Assembly (NCBI RefSeq): GCF_003633755.1
Contig: NZ_RBIL01000001.1
Span: forward strand, 3,457,426-3,521,425
DNA: 64,000 nucleotides
Direction of reading: 5' to 3'
Origin: Solirubrobacter pauli
Lineage (GTDB): Bacteria; Actinomycetota; Thermoleophilia; Solirubrobacterales; Solirubrobacteraceae
Part shown: one piece after another, positions 19,273 through 28,265 of the stretch
Position numbering within the stretch: position 1 is the first letter of the stretch
How the letters are laid out: every line of letters begins with the position of its first letter
Position numbers and translations under genes: made by a program
Notes under the pieces: model-generated
The model's input: the letters and a program-made list of their open reading frames with translations, nothing else
Databases searched by the model: none
What the model was told of the DNA's origin: nothing

Positions 19273-21453
19273 ATGCGCAGCCACCGTTCAGAGATCGCCG
19301 GCGTGGTCATGGCCGATGCGACCAAGCCCGGCTTCCCGCTCACCTATGTCAGCCCCGGCTTCGAGGAGATGACGGGCTACTCGGCGGCTGACGTCCTCGG
19401 GCGGTCGTGTGCGCTGCTGCAGGGCGCCGAGACGGACCCGCGCGGCATCGCGGTGCTGCGCGAGGCGCTGCGGGACGGGCGCGAGGCGTACGCCACGATG
19501 CTCAACTACCGCGCCGACGGCACCCCGTTCTGGTGCGAGATCGCGCTCGCGCCGCAGCGCGACGAGGGCGGCCGCGTGGTCCAGTACCTCGGCGTCCAGA
19601 AGGACGTGACCTTCCGCCGCCAGGCCGAGGAGCGCATCCACGAGCTGGCCTACTACGACAGCCTGACCGGCCTGGCGAACCGCGCCACCCTGCACAAGGA
19701 GCTGCACGCCGCGCTGGCCCACGCCCAGCGTGACACCGACGAGCTGGCGCTGCTCTTCATCGATCTCGACGACTTCAAGCGCATCAACGACAGCCTGGGC
19801 CACCACACGGGTGACCTGCTGCTGAAGGCGGTCGCGGACCGGCTGCGCGACGTCGTGCGTCCGGGGGACCTGGTCGCGCGCCAGGGCGGCGACGAGTTCA
19901 CGGTGCTGCTGCGCAAGGTGCCGAGCGACGTCTCGGCGGTGGCCAGCGACGTCGCGGGGCGCATCGTCACGGCGCTGCACGAGCCGCTCGACGTGGACGG
20001 CATCCCGGTCGACGTGCGCACGAGCGTCGGCATCAGCACCTATCCGCGCGACGCGGAGACCGCCGAGGACCTGCTGCGGCACGCGGACGCGGCCATGTAC
20101 GTCGCCAAGGGCGGCGGCAAGGACGGCTTCCACGTCTACCGCTCGCGGGGCAAGACCATCGAGACCGCCGAGCGCACCGACGACTTCGATCCACAGGCGG
20201 CGCACGAGGAGCTCGACCGGATCCTCGCGGGGCGTGACCTGCGCGCGGTGTTCCAGCCGATCGTCGACATCGCCGGCGGCAGCGTGGTGGCCTACGAAGC
20301 GCTCGCCCGCGGCCCGGAGGGGTCATCGCTCCAGCGGCCCGACCGGCTGTTCGAGGCCGCGGCCGCGGCGGGGCGCACGGCGGAGCTCGACTGGCTGTGC
20401 CGCGCCGTCGCCATCGAGGCGGCCCTGGAGGCTGGGCTCGGCCGCACCGCGACGCTGTTCCTGAACTGCGAGCCCGCCGCGATCGGCACGCCGTGCCCGG
20501 AGCCGTTCCGCGAGCTGTGGACGCAGGCCGGCGAGGAGCTCGACCTCGTGCTGGAGATCACCGAGCGCGCGGTCACCGACCGGCCCGCCGAGCTTGCCCA
20601 GGTCATCGCCGAGCACCGCGATCACGGTCGTGGCGTTGCGCTCGACGACCTCGGCGCGGACGTCCGCTCGCTGGCGCTGCTGCCGTTCGTGGCCCCCGAC
20701 GTGATGAAGCTCGACCTCAGCCTGGTGCAGGACCGCCCGTCGACCGACCAGGCGGCGATCGTCAGCGCGGTCGCCGCCGAGCGGGAGCGGACCGGCGCGC
20801 AGATCCTCGCCGAGGGCATCGAGGACGAACGGCACCTCGCCGTTGCCCAGGCGCTGGGCGCGACGCTCGGCCAGGGCTGGTTCTGGGGCCGGCCCGGCCC
20901 GCTGCCGCAGCGCACGGGCGGGACGACCGTGCGCCGCCACGCCCATCCGCCGCGCCGTCCGGGCCGCACGCCGTTCGAGGTCGTCGCCGCCGAGCGCGAG
21001 ACCGCGCGCGCCACCAAGCGCCTGCTGCTGCCGATGAGCCACCACCTCGAGCACCGCGCGCTGCGGATCGGCGAGGGCGCCGTGATCCTGTCGGCGTTCC
21101 AGGACGCCAAGCACTTCACCCCCAAGACCGTGCGCCGCTACGAGACGCTCGTGCGCGGCGCGAGCCTGGTCGGCGCGTTCGGCGTCGGCCTCGGCGAGGA
21201 GCCGGTGCCGGGCGTCCGCGGCGCGTGCATCGACGCCGACGACCCGCTCGCCGGCGAGTGGAGCGTGATCGTGCTCGGTCCGCACTTCGCCGGCGCGCTC
21301 GTCGCCCAGGACCTCGGCGACACCGGGGCGGACCGCGAGCGCCGCTTCGAGTTCGCGACGGTCTACGACCGCGACCTGGTCATCGCGGCGGCGCAGACGC
21401 TGCTGACCCGGATCACACCGGTGCGGAGCGCGCTGCTGGACGGGGTGCTGTAG
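19273..21453 (+). CDS. LOV-GGDEF-EAL-DICT protein (blue-light c-di-GMP switch)
   Basis: The 726-residue protein begins with a LOV domain (about 1-115). The photoactive cysteine is C46 in GRSCALLQGAETD, matching the LOV consensus GxNCRFLQGxxTD with Ser in place of Asn. N78 of NYRADGTPFW and Q109 of YLGVQKDVT are the flavin contacts. GGDEF follows (205-209 intact) with an RPGD inhibitory site at 196-199. The EAL domain has EAL at 342-344, LEITER, DDLG, MKLD, AEGIED and GQGWFWG. The last 130 residues (SHHLEHRALRIGEGAVILSA..., FQDAKHF) look like a DICT sensory domain. The protein likely turns blue light into a change in c-di-GMP; which enzymatic activity light favours cannot be read from sequence. 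Confidence 0.88.
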   Translation: MRSHRSEIAGVVMADATKPGFPLTYVSPGFEEMTGYSAADVLGRSCALLQGAETDPRGIAVLREALRDGREAYATMLNYRADGTPFWCEIALAPQRDEGGRVVQYLGVQKDVTFRRQAEERIHELAYYDSLTGLANRATLHKELHAALAHAQRDTDELALLFIDLDDFKRINDSLGHHTGDLLLKAVADRLRDVVRPGDLVARQGGDEFTVLLRKVPSDVSAVASDVAGRIVTALHEPLDVDGIPVDVRTSVGISTYPRDAETAEDLLRHADAAMYVAKGGGKDGFHVYRSRGKTIETAERTDDFDPQAAHEELDRILAGRDLRAVFQPIVDIAGGSVVAYEALARGPEGSSLQRPDRLFEAAAAAGRTAELDWLCRAVAIEAALEAGLGRTATLFLNCEPAAIGTPCPEPFRELWTQAGEELDLVLEITERAVTDRPAELAQVIAEHRDHGRGVALDDLGADVRSLALLPFVAPDVMKLDLSLVQDRPSTDQAAIVSAVAAERERTGAQILAEGIEDERHLAVAQALGATLGQGWFWGRPGPLPQRTGGTTVRRHAHPPRRPGRTPFEVVAAERETARATKRLLLPMSHHLEHRALRIGEGAVILSAFQDAKHFTPKTVRRYETLVRGASLVGAFGVGLGEEPVPGVRGACIDADDPLAGEWSVIVLGPHFAGALVAQDLGDTGADRERRFEFATVYDRDLVIAAAQTLLTRITPVRSALLDGVL

Positions 21454-22477
21454 CGAACCGGGCCTCGTGCACCGGCTTGCAGCGGTCGTAGAGCCAGGTC
21501 AGCACCGAGATCAGGAACGCGAAGAACAGCGCCGTGCCGAGCGGGAAGTTCTCCACCGGCGTGAAGAAGCGGCTCGCGAGGAAGATCAGGCCGAGGTTGA
21601 CGACGAGCAGCGCGGGCAGCTCCGCGAGCCCGAAGCGGGCGCTGATCGCCTCGTTGGCGGCGACGATGGCGACGACCGCGATCGCGACCTCGAGGGCCGT
21701 CGTCTCGACGTGCGGGAGGATCTCCGCGAACAGGATCGCCAGCAGGCCGAGCAGCACTGCCTTCTCGGCCAGCGCGCGCCACGGCACGCCGTGCGGGGCC
21801 GGCGGCCGGTGCGGCACCGGGGCGGCGGCGAGCTGCCAGCCGTGGTCGGGTTCCGGCATCCGCGGGCGCGCCACGAGCTGGAACAGGGCGACGAGCGCGA
21901 GGACGCCGAGCGCGGACAGCACGCCGACCCACGGGTGGTCGGCGACCGTGTCCGTGAAGTCGCGCTGGGCGATGTGGATCCAGTACTCCTGCGGAAGCTT
22001 GACGCAGACCCAGAGGACGATCGCCGTCCACAGCCAGAACCGCGGCGACCACGTGGCCGGGTCCCACCGCAGCGCGACCACGGCGTGGACGATGAAGAAG
22101 AACTCGAACGTGTTCGGGAACACGAGCAGCATCGCCCGGCTGTCGAGCAGCTCGAAGGCCAGCACGCCGACGAGCCGGTAGTAGAAGAGGAACTGGCCGA
22201 TCCGGAAGGCCGCGTGGCTCGTCCAGTTGCGGAGCATCGAGACGTACGCGATCGCCAGGTAGTAGATGTCGAGCGCCTTGTCGACGCTCTGGTACGGGCC
22301 GTCCGGGCCGAGGTCGACGTCGGTGAACGCGGCCAGCAGCGAGTTGTCGACCGCGTCGAGGACGAGCGCCACCACGATCAGCAGCTCGAAGCGCGGGATC
22401 AGCAGCGGCACGAGCAGCCGCGCCAGCACGAGCGCGACGATCAGCGCCCACTCGCTCACGGACGGATCGGGGATCAC
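21413..22477 (-). CDS. Multi-pass membrane protein, unknown function
   Basis: The 354-residue protein has about eight to nine hydrophobic segments and an extended proline-rich cytoplasmic-type loop near residues 205-235. I do not recognise the family. Polar residues inside membrane segments (LDAVDNS, FFYYRLVG, FPNTFEFFF) may mark a functional core. The start is GTG with no clear ribosome-binding site. It converges on the LOV gene with a 41-nt overlap and diverges from the DedA-like gene. Confidence 0.75.
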   Translation of the reverse strand: MIPDPSVSEWALIVALVLARLLVPLLIPRFELLIVVALVLDAVDNSLLAAFTDVDLGPDGPYQSVDKALDIYYLAIAYVSMLRNWTSHAAFRIGQFLFYYRLVGVLAFELLDSRAMLLVFPNTFEFFFIVHAVVALRWDPATWSPRFWLWTAIVLWVCVKLPQEYWIHIAQRDFTDTVADHPWVGVLSALGVLALVALFQLVARPRMPEPDHGWQLAAAPVPHRPPAPHGVPWRALAEKAVLLGLLAILFAEILPHVETTALEVAIAVVAIVAANEAISARFGLAELPALLVVNLGLIFLASRFFTPVENFPLGTALFFAFLISVLTWLYDRCKPVHEARFATAPRPAARSAPV

Positions 22478-22504
22478 CGAGCTAAAGCTTCCTCAATGCG
22501 CGTA

Positions 22505-22521
22505 ACCCGCGCTGTGCGGGT
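22505..22521. promoter_or_regulatory. Small inverted repeat between divergent membrane-protein genes
   Basis: ACCCGC-GCTGT-GCGGGT (6-5-6) lies in the 58-bp gap between the GTG starts at 22477 (minus) and 22536 (plus). It may be an operator or an RNA hairpin. The arms are short, so this is tentative. Confidence 0.3.
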
Positions 22522-22535
22522 GCGATAGGTAGGGG

Positions 22536-23213
22536 GTGAGCCGCGTGCGTGATCGCCGGCGCGCGGCCGCGCGTCTTGCCCTGCTGGGCGTGCTGATCGC
22601 CGCCGCCTTCGTGGCCGTGACCGTCGCCGGGATCGGGCCCGCCGAGGTGCGGGGCTGGGTGCGCGAGGCGGGTGCGCTCGGGCCGCTGCTGTTCGTCCTC
22701 GCGGGCGGCGCGCTCGGGCTGGCGCTGTTCCCGGGGCAGGTGACGGCGACGGCCGCGGGCGCGCTGTTCGGCGCGGTCGCCGGCACGCCGATCGCGCTGC
22801 TCGCCGCGCTGCTGACCGCCGCGGGCTCGCTCCTGCTGGCCCGCAGGATCGGCGCGGACGCGCTGCTTGCCCTGCTCAGCCCACGCGCGCGGCACCGGCG
22901 GGCGTGGGTGGCCGAGCACGGCTTCGGCGCGGTCCTCGCCTCCCGGCTCGTGCCCGGGGTGCCGTCGGGCATCGTCAACTACCTCGCCGGTGTGGCGGGC
23001 ATCGGCATGCGGGCGTTCCTGGCGGCGGTCGCGCTGGGTGCGCTGCCGAAGACGATCGCGTACGTCGCGCTCGGCGGTGCGCTCGCCGACCCGCTGTCGG
23101 CGCGCGGCGCGGTCGCCGTCGGCCTCTACGTCACGGCGGCCCTGGCGGGCCTGCTCGTCGCGCGGCGGCTGGTCGCGGCGCGGCCGACGACCGCTCACGG
23201 CGCCCGTGCGTAG
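22536..23213 (+). CDS. TVP38/TMEM64-family (VTT/DedA-like) membrane protein
   Basis: The 225-residue protein has four to five membrane helices and the VTT-domain hallmarks. These are the reentrant segment ALFPGQVTATAAGALFGAVAG at about 66-86, with the FPGQ/G-rich pattern, and the second reentrant region SRLVPGVPSGIVNYLAGVAG. Bacterial relatives are linked to lipid scrambling or polyprenyl-phosphate recycling. GTG 22545 is an alternative start, with AGGGGG 9 nt upstream. The end overlaps the convergent META lipoprotein gene by 19 nt. Confidence 0.85.
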   Translation: MSRVRDRRRAAARLALLGVLIAAAFVAVTVAGIGPAEVRGWVREAGALGPLLFVLAGGALGLALFPGQVTATAAGALFGAVAGTPIALLAALLTAAGSLLLARRIGADALLALLSPRARHRRAWVAEHGFGAVLASRLVPGVPSGIVNYLAGVAGIGMRAFLAAVALGALPKTIAYVALGGALADPLSARGAVAVGLYVTAALAGLLVARRLVAARPTTAHGARA

Positions 23214-23932
23214 GTGACGGCGATCGTCCCGGTGGCGGTCAGCAACGTCAACGTGGAGCCTTCGACGCTGAAGCCCGCCGCCTTGGCCAGCGCGGCCAGA
23301 TACCGCTGCTCCTGCTCCATCAAGGGCTTGGCGCAGGCCATCTCGGTGTGGAAGATGCCGGTGATCTCCAGGTCGCCGCTCCACTTGGCCGAGTAGCGGT
23401 TGCAGCCCGCGTGGCCCGACAGCGTGCCGTCGGCCTCGAAGGTGGCGGTCAGCTCCGTGCCCTCGAGCGGCCCCGTGACGGCGTCGCGCTGCAGGAACGA
23501 GGTGACCGTCCACGCGCCGAGCGGGCTCGCCGGCGCGAAGCGCAGCTGCTCCGCGTCGTCGGCGTCGGCGAGCACGAGCTGCTCGCCGTCGGTGCGCCAG
23601 CGCGCCACTCGCGCGAGCGCCGCGGTGAACGCGGCCTCGACCTCGGCGGCGGGGGAGCCGCAGGCCATCCTCGTGCCGGCGACCGTGCCCAGCCGCAGCG
23701 TGTCGCCCTCGGCGGCGTAGCTCGTCGAGTAGCGGTTGCAGCCGCTCGAGCCCGACAGCGTCCCGGCCTTGAACGTCGCGCTCGGCGTCGCGGCCTCCCA
23801 GCCGGGCACGTCGACGCCCGAGACCAGCACCCACGGCGTGCCCTCCAGCGTGGCGCCGCTCGCGGCCCGGTCGTCATTCCCGCAGGCGGTCAGCAGCAGC
23901 AGGAGGAGGGCACAGGCGAAGAGCGGTCGCAT
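23195..23932 (-). CDS. Lipoprotein with two META (HslJ-like) domains
   Basis: The 245-residue protein begins with a lipoprotein signal (lipobox LLTAC, cysteine at about 17), so it should be anchored outside the membrane. Two META domains follow (about 30-125 and 135-240). Each carries GTLSGSSGCNRYS or GTLSGHAGCNRYS and a later MAC motif (TRMACG, TEMACA). META proteins such as HslJ are associated with heat or antibiotic tolerance in other bacteria. ATG 23932 gives the correct signal peptide; GGAGGT stands directly before it, unusually close. Confidence 0.88.
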   Translation of the reverse strand: MRPLFACALLLLLLTACGNDDRAASGATLEGTPWVLVSGVDVPGWEAATPSATFKAGTLSGSSGCNRYSTSYAAEGDTLRLGTVAGTRMACGSPAAEVEAAFTAALARVARWRTDGEQLVLADADDAEQLRFAPASPLGAWTVTSFLQRDAVTGPLEGTELTATFEADGTLSGHAGCNRYSAKWSGDLEITGIFHTEMACAKPLMEQEQRYLAALAKAAGFSVEGSTLTLLTATGTIAVTYARAP

Positions 23933-23989
23933 ACCTCCATTACGTCGTCGTGCGGGAGTGATCACACCTCACCCCGCGAAGGTGATCCC

Positions 23990-25171
23990 TCAGCGGCGCA
24001 GCTTGAGCGCCTGCTTGACCGTAGCCCCGGCGGACGGCTTGAGCTCGACCGAGACGGTCTGCGCGCGACGCGACCCGAGCGCCCGCGCGCCCCGGCGCGA
24101 CGGCTTGACCGTGACCGTGCCCGACTTGCCGCCTGCGACCCGGTACGCGCGCGACCCGACCGTGGTCTTGCCCTTCTTGATCCGCACCGTCCCCTTGCAC
24201 GCAGCGGTGCCGGTGCACCTGAGGCTGACGGCGATCCGGCCCTTGCGGTAGCGCAGGGCGGTGGAGCGCAGCGCCGGCCCGACGACGGTCCGCGCCCCGC
24301 CCCAGTGCGGGTAGACGCCGGGCGCCAGGACGCGTTCGGCCCCCGCGCCCGTGAGGTCCTTGATGACGATCTGGTCGCCGCGGTCGAACGCGACCCGGTC
24401 GCCTTCCGGAGAGAAGACGGGGGTGGTGTCGGTGGTGCCGGTGGTCACGTCGCCGATCGCCGCGCCGGTGGCGACCGAGTAGCGCACGATCTGGCCTTCG
24501 ATGCCCGTCTCCTGGCCCGGGGTGAGGGCGGCGATGACCTCGGTGCCGGCCGCGTTCGCGCTCGGGAAGCCGATGCCGCCGCGGGCGTCGGACGCGAGCA
24601 CGCCCACGCACGTGCCGGAGACGGCCGGTGCCTCGGCGGGGGTGGCCATCGTGCACACGCGGGACGGCACGCCCCGGCTCGTGTCCGCGGGCAGCGCGCC
24701 GATCGCGGTGTTCCCGAGCCAGCCGTGGGAGATCACGCAGTACGAGCAGAACCCGACGCCTTCGCTCTCGGCCGCGCCGACCGTAAGCCGTCGGACCCAG
24801 ACCGCGTTGGTCCCGCCGAACCCGTCCGGGCCCGGGTACCACCAGAGGTAGCGCGAGCCGTCGGGAGACATCAGCGGCTGGTTGACGACCGAGCCGGTGA
24901 ACCCGATCGGCGCGGGCGCGCCGCCGGTGACCGGGGCCTTGACGAGGGCGCCCGACGAGTCGACCCAGGACGCGGTGGTGCCGTCGCGCGTGACCCCCGC
25001 GACCCGGCCCTGCGGCGCGAGCTGGCGGGGTGCCTCACCCGTGTCGGGGTCGACGGCGCATACCGCAGCCCCGCACTGGAAGACGATCGTCGACGCACCG
25101 GCGGGCGTGGACCCGAGTGCAAGTAGGCACGCGGCGCTGAGCGCGGCGAGAAAGATCCGGCTGCCTCCCAT
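23990..25171 (-). CDS. Secreted TolB/PD40-type beta-propeller protein
   Basis: The 393-residue product has a signal peptide (about 1-25, ending PAGAS). WD40-like/PD40 segments follow, such as LMSPDGSRYLWW and VFSPEGDRVAFDRGDQIVIKDL. A C-terminal 100-residue all-beta domain is rich in Lys and Arg (RKGRIAVSLRC, GTVRIKKGKTTV) and carries a Cys pair. Its function is unknown; such proteins may bind wall or sugar polymers. I chose ATG 25171 because a TAGGGT box lies 7 nt upstream. The propeller protein at 51319-52572 has the same overall plan. Confidence 0.78.
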   Translation of the reverse strand: MGGSRIFLAALSAACLLALGSTPAGASTIVFQCGAAVCAVDPDTGEAPRQLAPQGRVAGVTRDGTTASWVDSSGALVKAPVTGGAPAPIGFTGSVVNQPLMSPDGSRYLWWYPGPDGFGGTNAVWVRRLTVGAAESEGVGFCSYCVISHGWLGNTAIGALPADTSRGVPSRVCTMATPAEAPAVSGTCVGVLASDARGGIGFPSANAAGTEVIAALTPGQETGIEGQIVRYSVATGAAIGDVTTGTTDTTPVFSPEGDRVAFDRGDQIVIKDLTGAGAERVLAPGVYPHWGGARTVVGPALRSTALRYRKGRIAVSLRCTGTAACKGTVRIKKGKTTVGSRAYRVAGGKSGTVTVKPSRRGARALGSRRAQTVSVELKPSAGATVKQALKLRR

Positions 25172-25178
25172 CCCCAGG

Positions 25179-25184
25179 ACCCTA
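25179..25184 (-). promoter_or_regulatory. -10 box (TAGGGT), leaderless type
   Basis: On the minus strand TAGGGT ends 7 nt before ATG 25171 of the propeller protein, and no ribosome-binding site is present. Confidence 0.45.
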
Positions 25185-25196
25185 CTCATCGTCGTT

Positions 25197-25214
25197 TTGG
25201 AACGATCGGTCAAA
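25197..25214. promoter_or_regulatory. TetR-type operator candidate upstream of SDR gene
   Basis: TTGGAACGATCGGTCAAA is an 18-bp imperfect palindrome (14 of 18 positions symmetric) centred on CGATCG. It lies about 22-39 nt before the predicted leaderless start at 25236, covering the -35 region of the SDR promoter. NemR-like TetR regulators bind CCGATCGGTC-type boxes, and a TetR gene is directly downstream of the SDR gene. Confidence 0.6.
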
Positions 25215-25222
25215 AACGGTGC

Positions 25223-25228
25223 TACGGT
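25223..25228 (+). promoter_or_regulatory. -10 box (TACGGT), leaderless type, for SDR gene
   Basis: TACGGT is 7 nt before ATG 25236, downstream of the palindromic operator candidate. There is no ribosome-binding site. Confidence 0.5.
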
Positions 25229-25235
25229 GATTGCC

Positions 25236-26021
25236 ATGACAACCACCGACGCTCTCCCCACCCCCGCCCTGGTCACGCCGCGCGACCTCGAAGGCCGCAA
25301 GGCGCTCGTCACCGGCGGCACGCGCGGCATCGGCGCCGCGATCGTGCAGCGGTTGCTCGACGCCGGCGCCGACGTGGTCACGACCGCCCGCTCGGCGACC
25401 GAGACCACGCCCGCCGACGCCACGTTCTTCACCGGCGACGTGAGCACCGAGGCGGGTGCACGCGCGATCGTCGCGCAGGCCGTCGAGGCGCTCGGCGGCG
25501 TCGACATCGTCGTCAACAACGCCGCCGCGGCGCGCGCGCACTTCAGCGGCCCCGGCACGATCCCGGACGCCGAGTGGCAGGACGCGCTGGACCTGAACTT
25601 CCTGTCGGCCGTGCGCATCAACAACGCGGTGCTGCCGCAGCTGCTCGAACGCGGTCACGGCGCCATCGTGAACCTGTCGTCGTCCGCGGCGCTCTCCATG
25701 CCCGCCCCGCTGCTGCACTACGGCGCCGCGAAGGCCGCGCTGATCGCCTACGGCGCCGGCCTCGCCAAGGAGCTCGCACCGGCCGGCATCCGCGTGAACA
25801 CGGTCACGCCCGGCAACGTGGTCACGCCGGGGGCGGACGAGATCCGGCAGGCGATCGCCGACCAGTTCTCCGTGTCGCTGGACGCCGTCGCGGGCGGCAA
25901 CCCGCTCGGGCGGCCGGGCGTCGCGACCGAGCTCGCCGAGCTGGTCGGGTTCCTGGTCTCCGACCGCGCGTCGTTCATCACGGGCGCGAACCTGGTCGCC
26001 GACGGCGGCGAGACCGCCTAG
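25236..26021 (+). CDS. Short-chain dehydrogenase/reductase
   Basis: The 261-residue classical SDR has the cofactor motif TGGTRGIG (about 26-33), NNAA (about 91-94), the catalytic Ser in NLSSSA, and YGAAK for the Tyr-Lys pair. It ends with the usual FITGANLVADGG. It should oxidise or reduce a carbonyl or alcohol with NAD(P)(H); substrate unknown. The TetR gene follows 10 nt later, so the pair is probably an autoregulated unit responding to a reactive or toxic compound. Confidence 0.92.
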   Translation: MTTTDALPTPALVTPRDLEGRKALVTGGTRGIGAAIVQRLLDAGADVVTTARSATETTPADATFFTGDVSTEAGARAIVAQAVEALGGVDIVVNNAAAARAHFSGPGTIPDAEWQDALDLNFLSAVRINNAVLPQLLERGHGAIVNLSSSAALSMPAPLLHYGAAKAALIAYGAGLAKELAPAGIRVNTVTPGNVVTPGADEIRQAIADQFSVSLDAVAGGNPLGRPGVATELAELVGFLVSDRASFITGANLVADGGETA

Positions 26022-26024
26022 CCT
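26019..26024 (+). promoter_or_regulatory. -10 box (TAGCCT), leaderless type, for TetR gene
   Basis: TAGCCT overlaps the SDR stop codon (TAG) and lies 7 nt before GTG 26032. This suggests an internal promoter in addition to read-through from the SDR gene. Confidence 0.45.
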
Positions 26025-26031
26025 CATTCGC

Positions 26032-26613
26032 GTGGCCCGACCGCGTGAGTTCGACGAGGACGCCGTCGTCGCCGCGGCCCGCGACCGGTTCTGGGACGCG
26101 GGCTACGCGGCGACGTCGCTCAGCGACCTGACCGAGGCCACGGGGCTCGGCCGCGCGAGCCTCTATGGCGCGTTCGGCGACAAGCACGCGCTGTACCTGC
26201 GGGTGTTCGACGACTACATCGTGGGTGCGGTCGGAGGCGTCCGGGAGGCGCTGGCCGGCGACGACGCCGGTGCGCTCGAGCGGATCCGCGCCCGGCTGCT
26301 GGCGAACGCGGCCGGAGCGGCGGCGAACCCGCGCGGCTGCCTGCTCGCGCGCGGCACGGCGGAGCTCGCGGCGCGCGACGTCGACGTCGCCGAGCGGTCC
26401 GGCCGTGCGCACGAGACCATGCGCGCGGCGTACACGGCGGCGGTAGCGGCGGCGCAGCGAGCGGGGGACCTCGCGCCGTCGGCCGACCCGCACGCGCTCG
26501 GGGACCTGCTGCTGGCCGTCGATCGCGGCACCGAGGCGCTCGGCCGTGGCGGCCTCGACGAGGCGTCGCTGCGCGCGCTCGTCGAGACCGCGGTGGCCGG
26601 TCTGCCTAGGTGA
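26032..26613 (+). CDS. TetR/AcrR-family regulator
   Basis: The 193-residue protein has an N-terminal HTH (about 8-55) with [28 protein letters not shown]. The C-terminal ligand domain contains [18 protein letters not shown], a segment typical of the NemR/AcrR-like group; its single Cys may be a reactive sensor, as in NemR. It probably represses the SDR gene and itself through the palindrome at 25197-25214. It overlaps the convergent aldo/keto reductase gene by 8 nt. Confidence 0.88.
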   Translation: MARPREFDEDAVVAAARDRFWDAGYAATSLSDLTEATGLGRASLYGAFGDKHALYLRVFDDYIVGAVGGVREALAGDDAGALERIRARLLANAAGAAANPRGCLLARGTAELAARDVDVAERSGRAHETMRAAYTAAVAAAQRAGDLAPSADPHALGDLLLAVDRGTEALGRGGLDEASLRALVETAVAGLPR

Positions 26614-27445
26614 ACAGCGCGGTCAGGTCCAGCTCGGCCATCTCGTCGTCGGTCGGCCGGCGCTCGTAGCGCTCCGCGGCGTCCAGCAGCTTCGGCAGCA
26701 CGTGGACGTCGCCGGTCGTGAGCAGGAAGACCTGCGGGTTGCCGAGCACCCAGTGGACGGCCCTGTCGATGTCGGCCTGGTCGGTGAGCGGCTCGTACCA
26801 GGTCGCGGCGGTGTGCGCGCGGCCCTCCCAGGGTGCGCGGGCGAGCGCCTTGATCGTCTGCAGGGCGACGTCGCGCGTCGCGCACAGCTCCGCGAGCTCG
26901 TCGAACGTCTCCGCGTAGCGCGGGTCGCGCATCTGGACGGCGTTGTACGGGCAGAGCACCGAGTCGAACGCGAACCGCTGCAGGCTGCGCTGGTGCATCT
27001 TCGGCACCGAGAGCCCGTGGCCGGTCACGCCGATGTGCTTGACCAGGCCCTCCTCGCGCGCCTCGAGGCAGGCTTCCAGCGCGCCGCCGGGGCTGAGCGC
27101 GACGTCCCACTCGATGACGTCGACGAGGTTGTGCAGCTGGATCGAGTCGACGTGGTCGACGCCCAGCCGCTCGAGTGACCGCCGGATTTCCTCGCGCGCC
27201 TTCGCGTACGTGCGCTCGCCGGTCTTCGTCGCCACGAAGAAGTCGTGCTCCTTGAGCCACGTGGCGATCCGCAGCTCCGCGTCGCCGTAGCTCGCGGCGA
27301 CGTCGATGTGGTTGATGCCGTGCTCGAGGAGCACCTGGAGCGTGGCGTCGGCGTCCGCCTTGCTGACGTCGCCGAGGGCCGCCGCTCCGAAGATCACGCG
27401 GCTGGACTCGTGTCCGGTCGCGCCGAAGGGGGCGCGCTCGATCAT
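26606..27445 (-). CDS. Aldo/keto reductase
   Basis: The 279-residue TIM-barrel enzyme keeps the catalytic tetrad: the Asp in [12 protein letters not shown], the Tyr in the same segment, Lys in FVATKTGER, and His in SIQLHNLVD. It should reduce aldehydes or ketones with NADPH. A TAAGCT box six nt before ATG 27445 suggests leaderless transcription. The terminator-like stem at 27465-27494 separates it from the hydrolase gene upstream. Confidence 0.9.
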   Translation of the reverse strand: MIERAPFGATGHESSRVIFGAAALGDVSKADADATLQVLLEHGINHIDVAASYGDAELRIATWLKEHDFFVATKTGERTYAKAREEIRRSLERLGVDHVDSIQLHNLVDVIEWDVALSPGGALEACLEAREEGLVKHIGVTGHGLSVPKMHQRSLQRFAFDSVLCPYNAVQMRDPRYAETFDELAELCATRDVALQTIKALARAPWEGRAHTAATWYEPLTDQADIDRAVHWVLGNPQVFLLTTGDVHVLPKLLDAAERYERRPTDDEMAELDLTALFT

Positions 27446-27451
27446 CGGCCG

Positions 27452-27457
27452 AGCTTA
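27452..27457 (-). promoter_or_regulatory. -10 box (TAAGCT), leaderless type, for aldo/keto reductase
   Basis: TAAGCT on the minus strand ends 6 nt before ATG 27445. Confidence 0.4.
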
Positions 27458-27464
27458 CGCGCTT

Positions 27465-27494
27465 GCCGCCGGCCGTGGCTGCGCGGCCGGCGGC
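27465..27494 (-). terminator. Stem-loop after alpha/beta hydrolase gene
   Basis: A perfect 10-bp inverted repeat (GCCGCCGGCC / GGCCGGCGGC) has a 10-nt loop. It begins 12 nt beyond the hydrolase stop on the minus strand. No U-tract. Confidence 0.55.
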
Positions 27495-27506
27495 GGGGCG
27501 CGGTGA

Positions 27507-28220
27507 TCAGGCCGTGGTCGCGCGCGCGGCGTCGTTGATCAGCTGGGCGACGGCGACCGGCTGGGACACGGTCACGCCGTGGGAGGCGTCGACCTCGACG
27601 GTGGTCGAACCGGCGCGCTCGGCCATGAACCGCATCGAATCCGGCGGGACGGCGAGGTCCTGGCGGGCGATCAGCGTCCAGGAGGGAATCGTCTTCCAGG
27701 TCGCCTTGGTGGCGCGGTCCTCGAGCGCGGTGGCGGCGATCGGGCGCTGCGTGGTGGCGAGCAGCGCGGCGAGCTCCGGCTCCACGTCCGCGATGAAGAC
27801 GTCGTGGTAGCGCTCCTGCTGGATGTACAGGTCCGTGCCGGTCGTGCCGTCGGGCAGCGGGAACGGGACCGGGTTGAGCGCCTCGCCGAGCTGCGCGCCG
27901 GGGAACTTGCCGGCGAGCTCGGCCGTGCTCTCGCCGACGTCCAGGTTGAAGCTGGAGATGTAGACGAGCGCTTTCACGTTCGCGGCGCCTTCGGCCGCCT
28001 CGGTCATGACCGAGCCGCCGTACGAGTGCCCCGCGACGACGACCGGCCCGTCGATGCTGTCGATGATGCTGCGGACGTAGGCGGCGTCGGCCTGCAGGCC
28101 GCGCAGCGGGTTCGCGACCGAGATGACGGTGTGGCCCTCGCGCTTGAGCGCGGGGATCACGTCGTTCCAGCTGGCGGACTCGGCGAAGGCGCCGTGGATG
28201 AGCACGATCGTGGCGGGCAT
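27507..28220 (-). CDS. Alpha/beta hydrolase
   Basis: The 237-residue protein is an alpha/beta-fold esterase-type hydrolase. It opens with TIVLIHGAFAESASW (oxyanion loop), has the nucleophile elbow GHSYGG at about 68-73, a catalytic-acid region in the second half, and His in DASHGVTVSQP. ATG 28220 is supported by AGGAGGT about 10 nt upstream. The gene is divergent from the GntR regulator, and a perfect palindrome lies in its promoter region. Confidence 0.9.
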   Translation of the reverse strand: MPATIVLIHGAFAESASWNDVIPALKREGHTVISVANPLRGLQADAAYVRSIIDSIDGPVVVAGHSYGGSVMTEAAEGAANVKALVYISSFNLDVGESTAELAGKFPGAQLGEALNPVPFPLPDGTTGTDLYIQQERYHDVFIADVEPELAALLATTQRPIAATALEDRATKATWKTIPSWTLIARQDLAVPPDSMRFMAERAGSTTVEVDASHGVTVSQPVAVAQLINDAARATTA

Positions 28221-28265
28221 GGAGAACTCGACCTCCTGGGGTGGTGGACACCTGCGGTATGCGGA

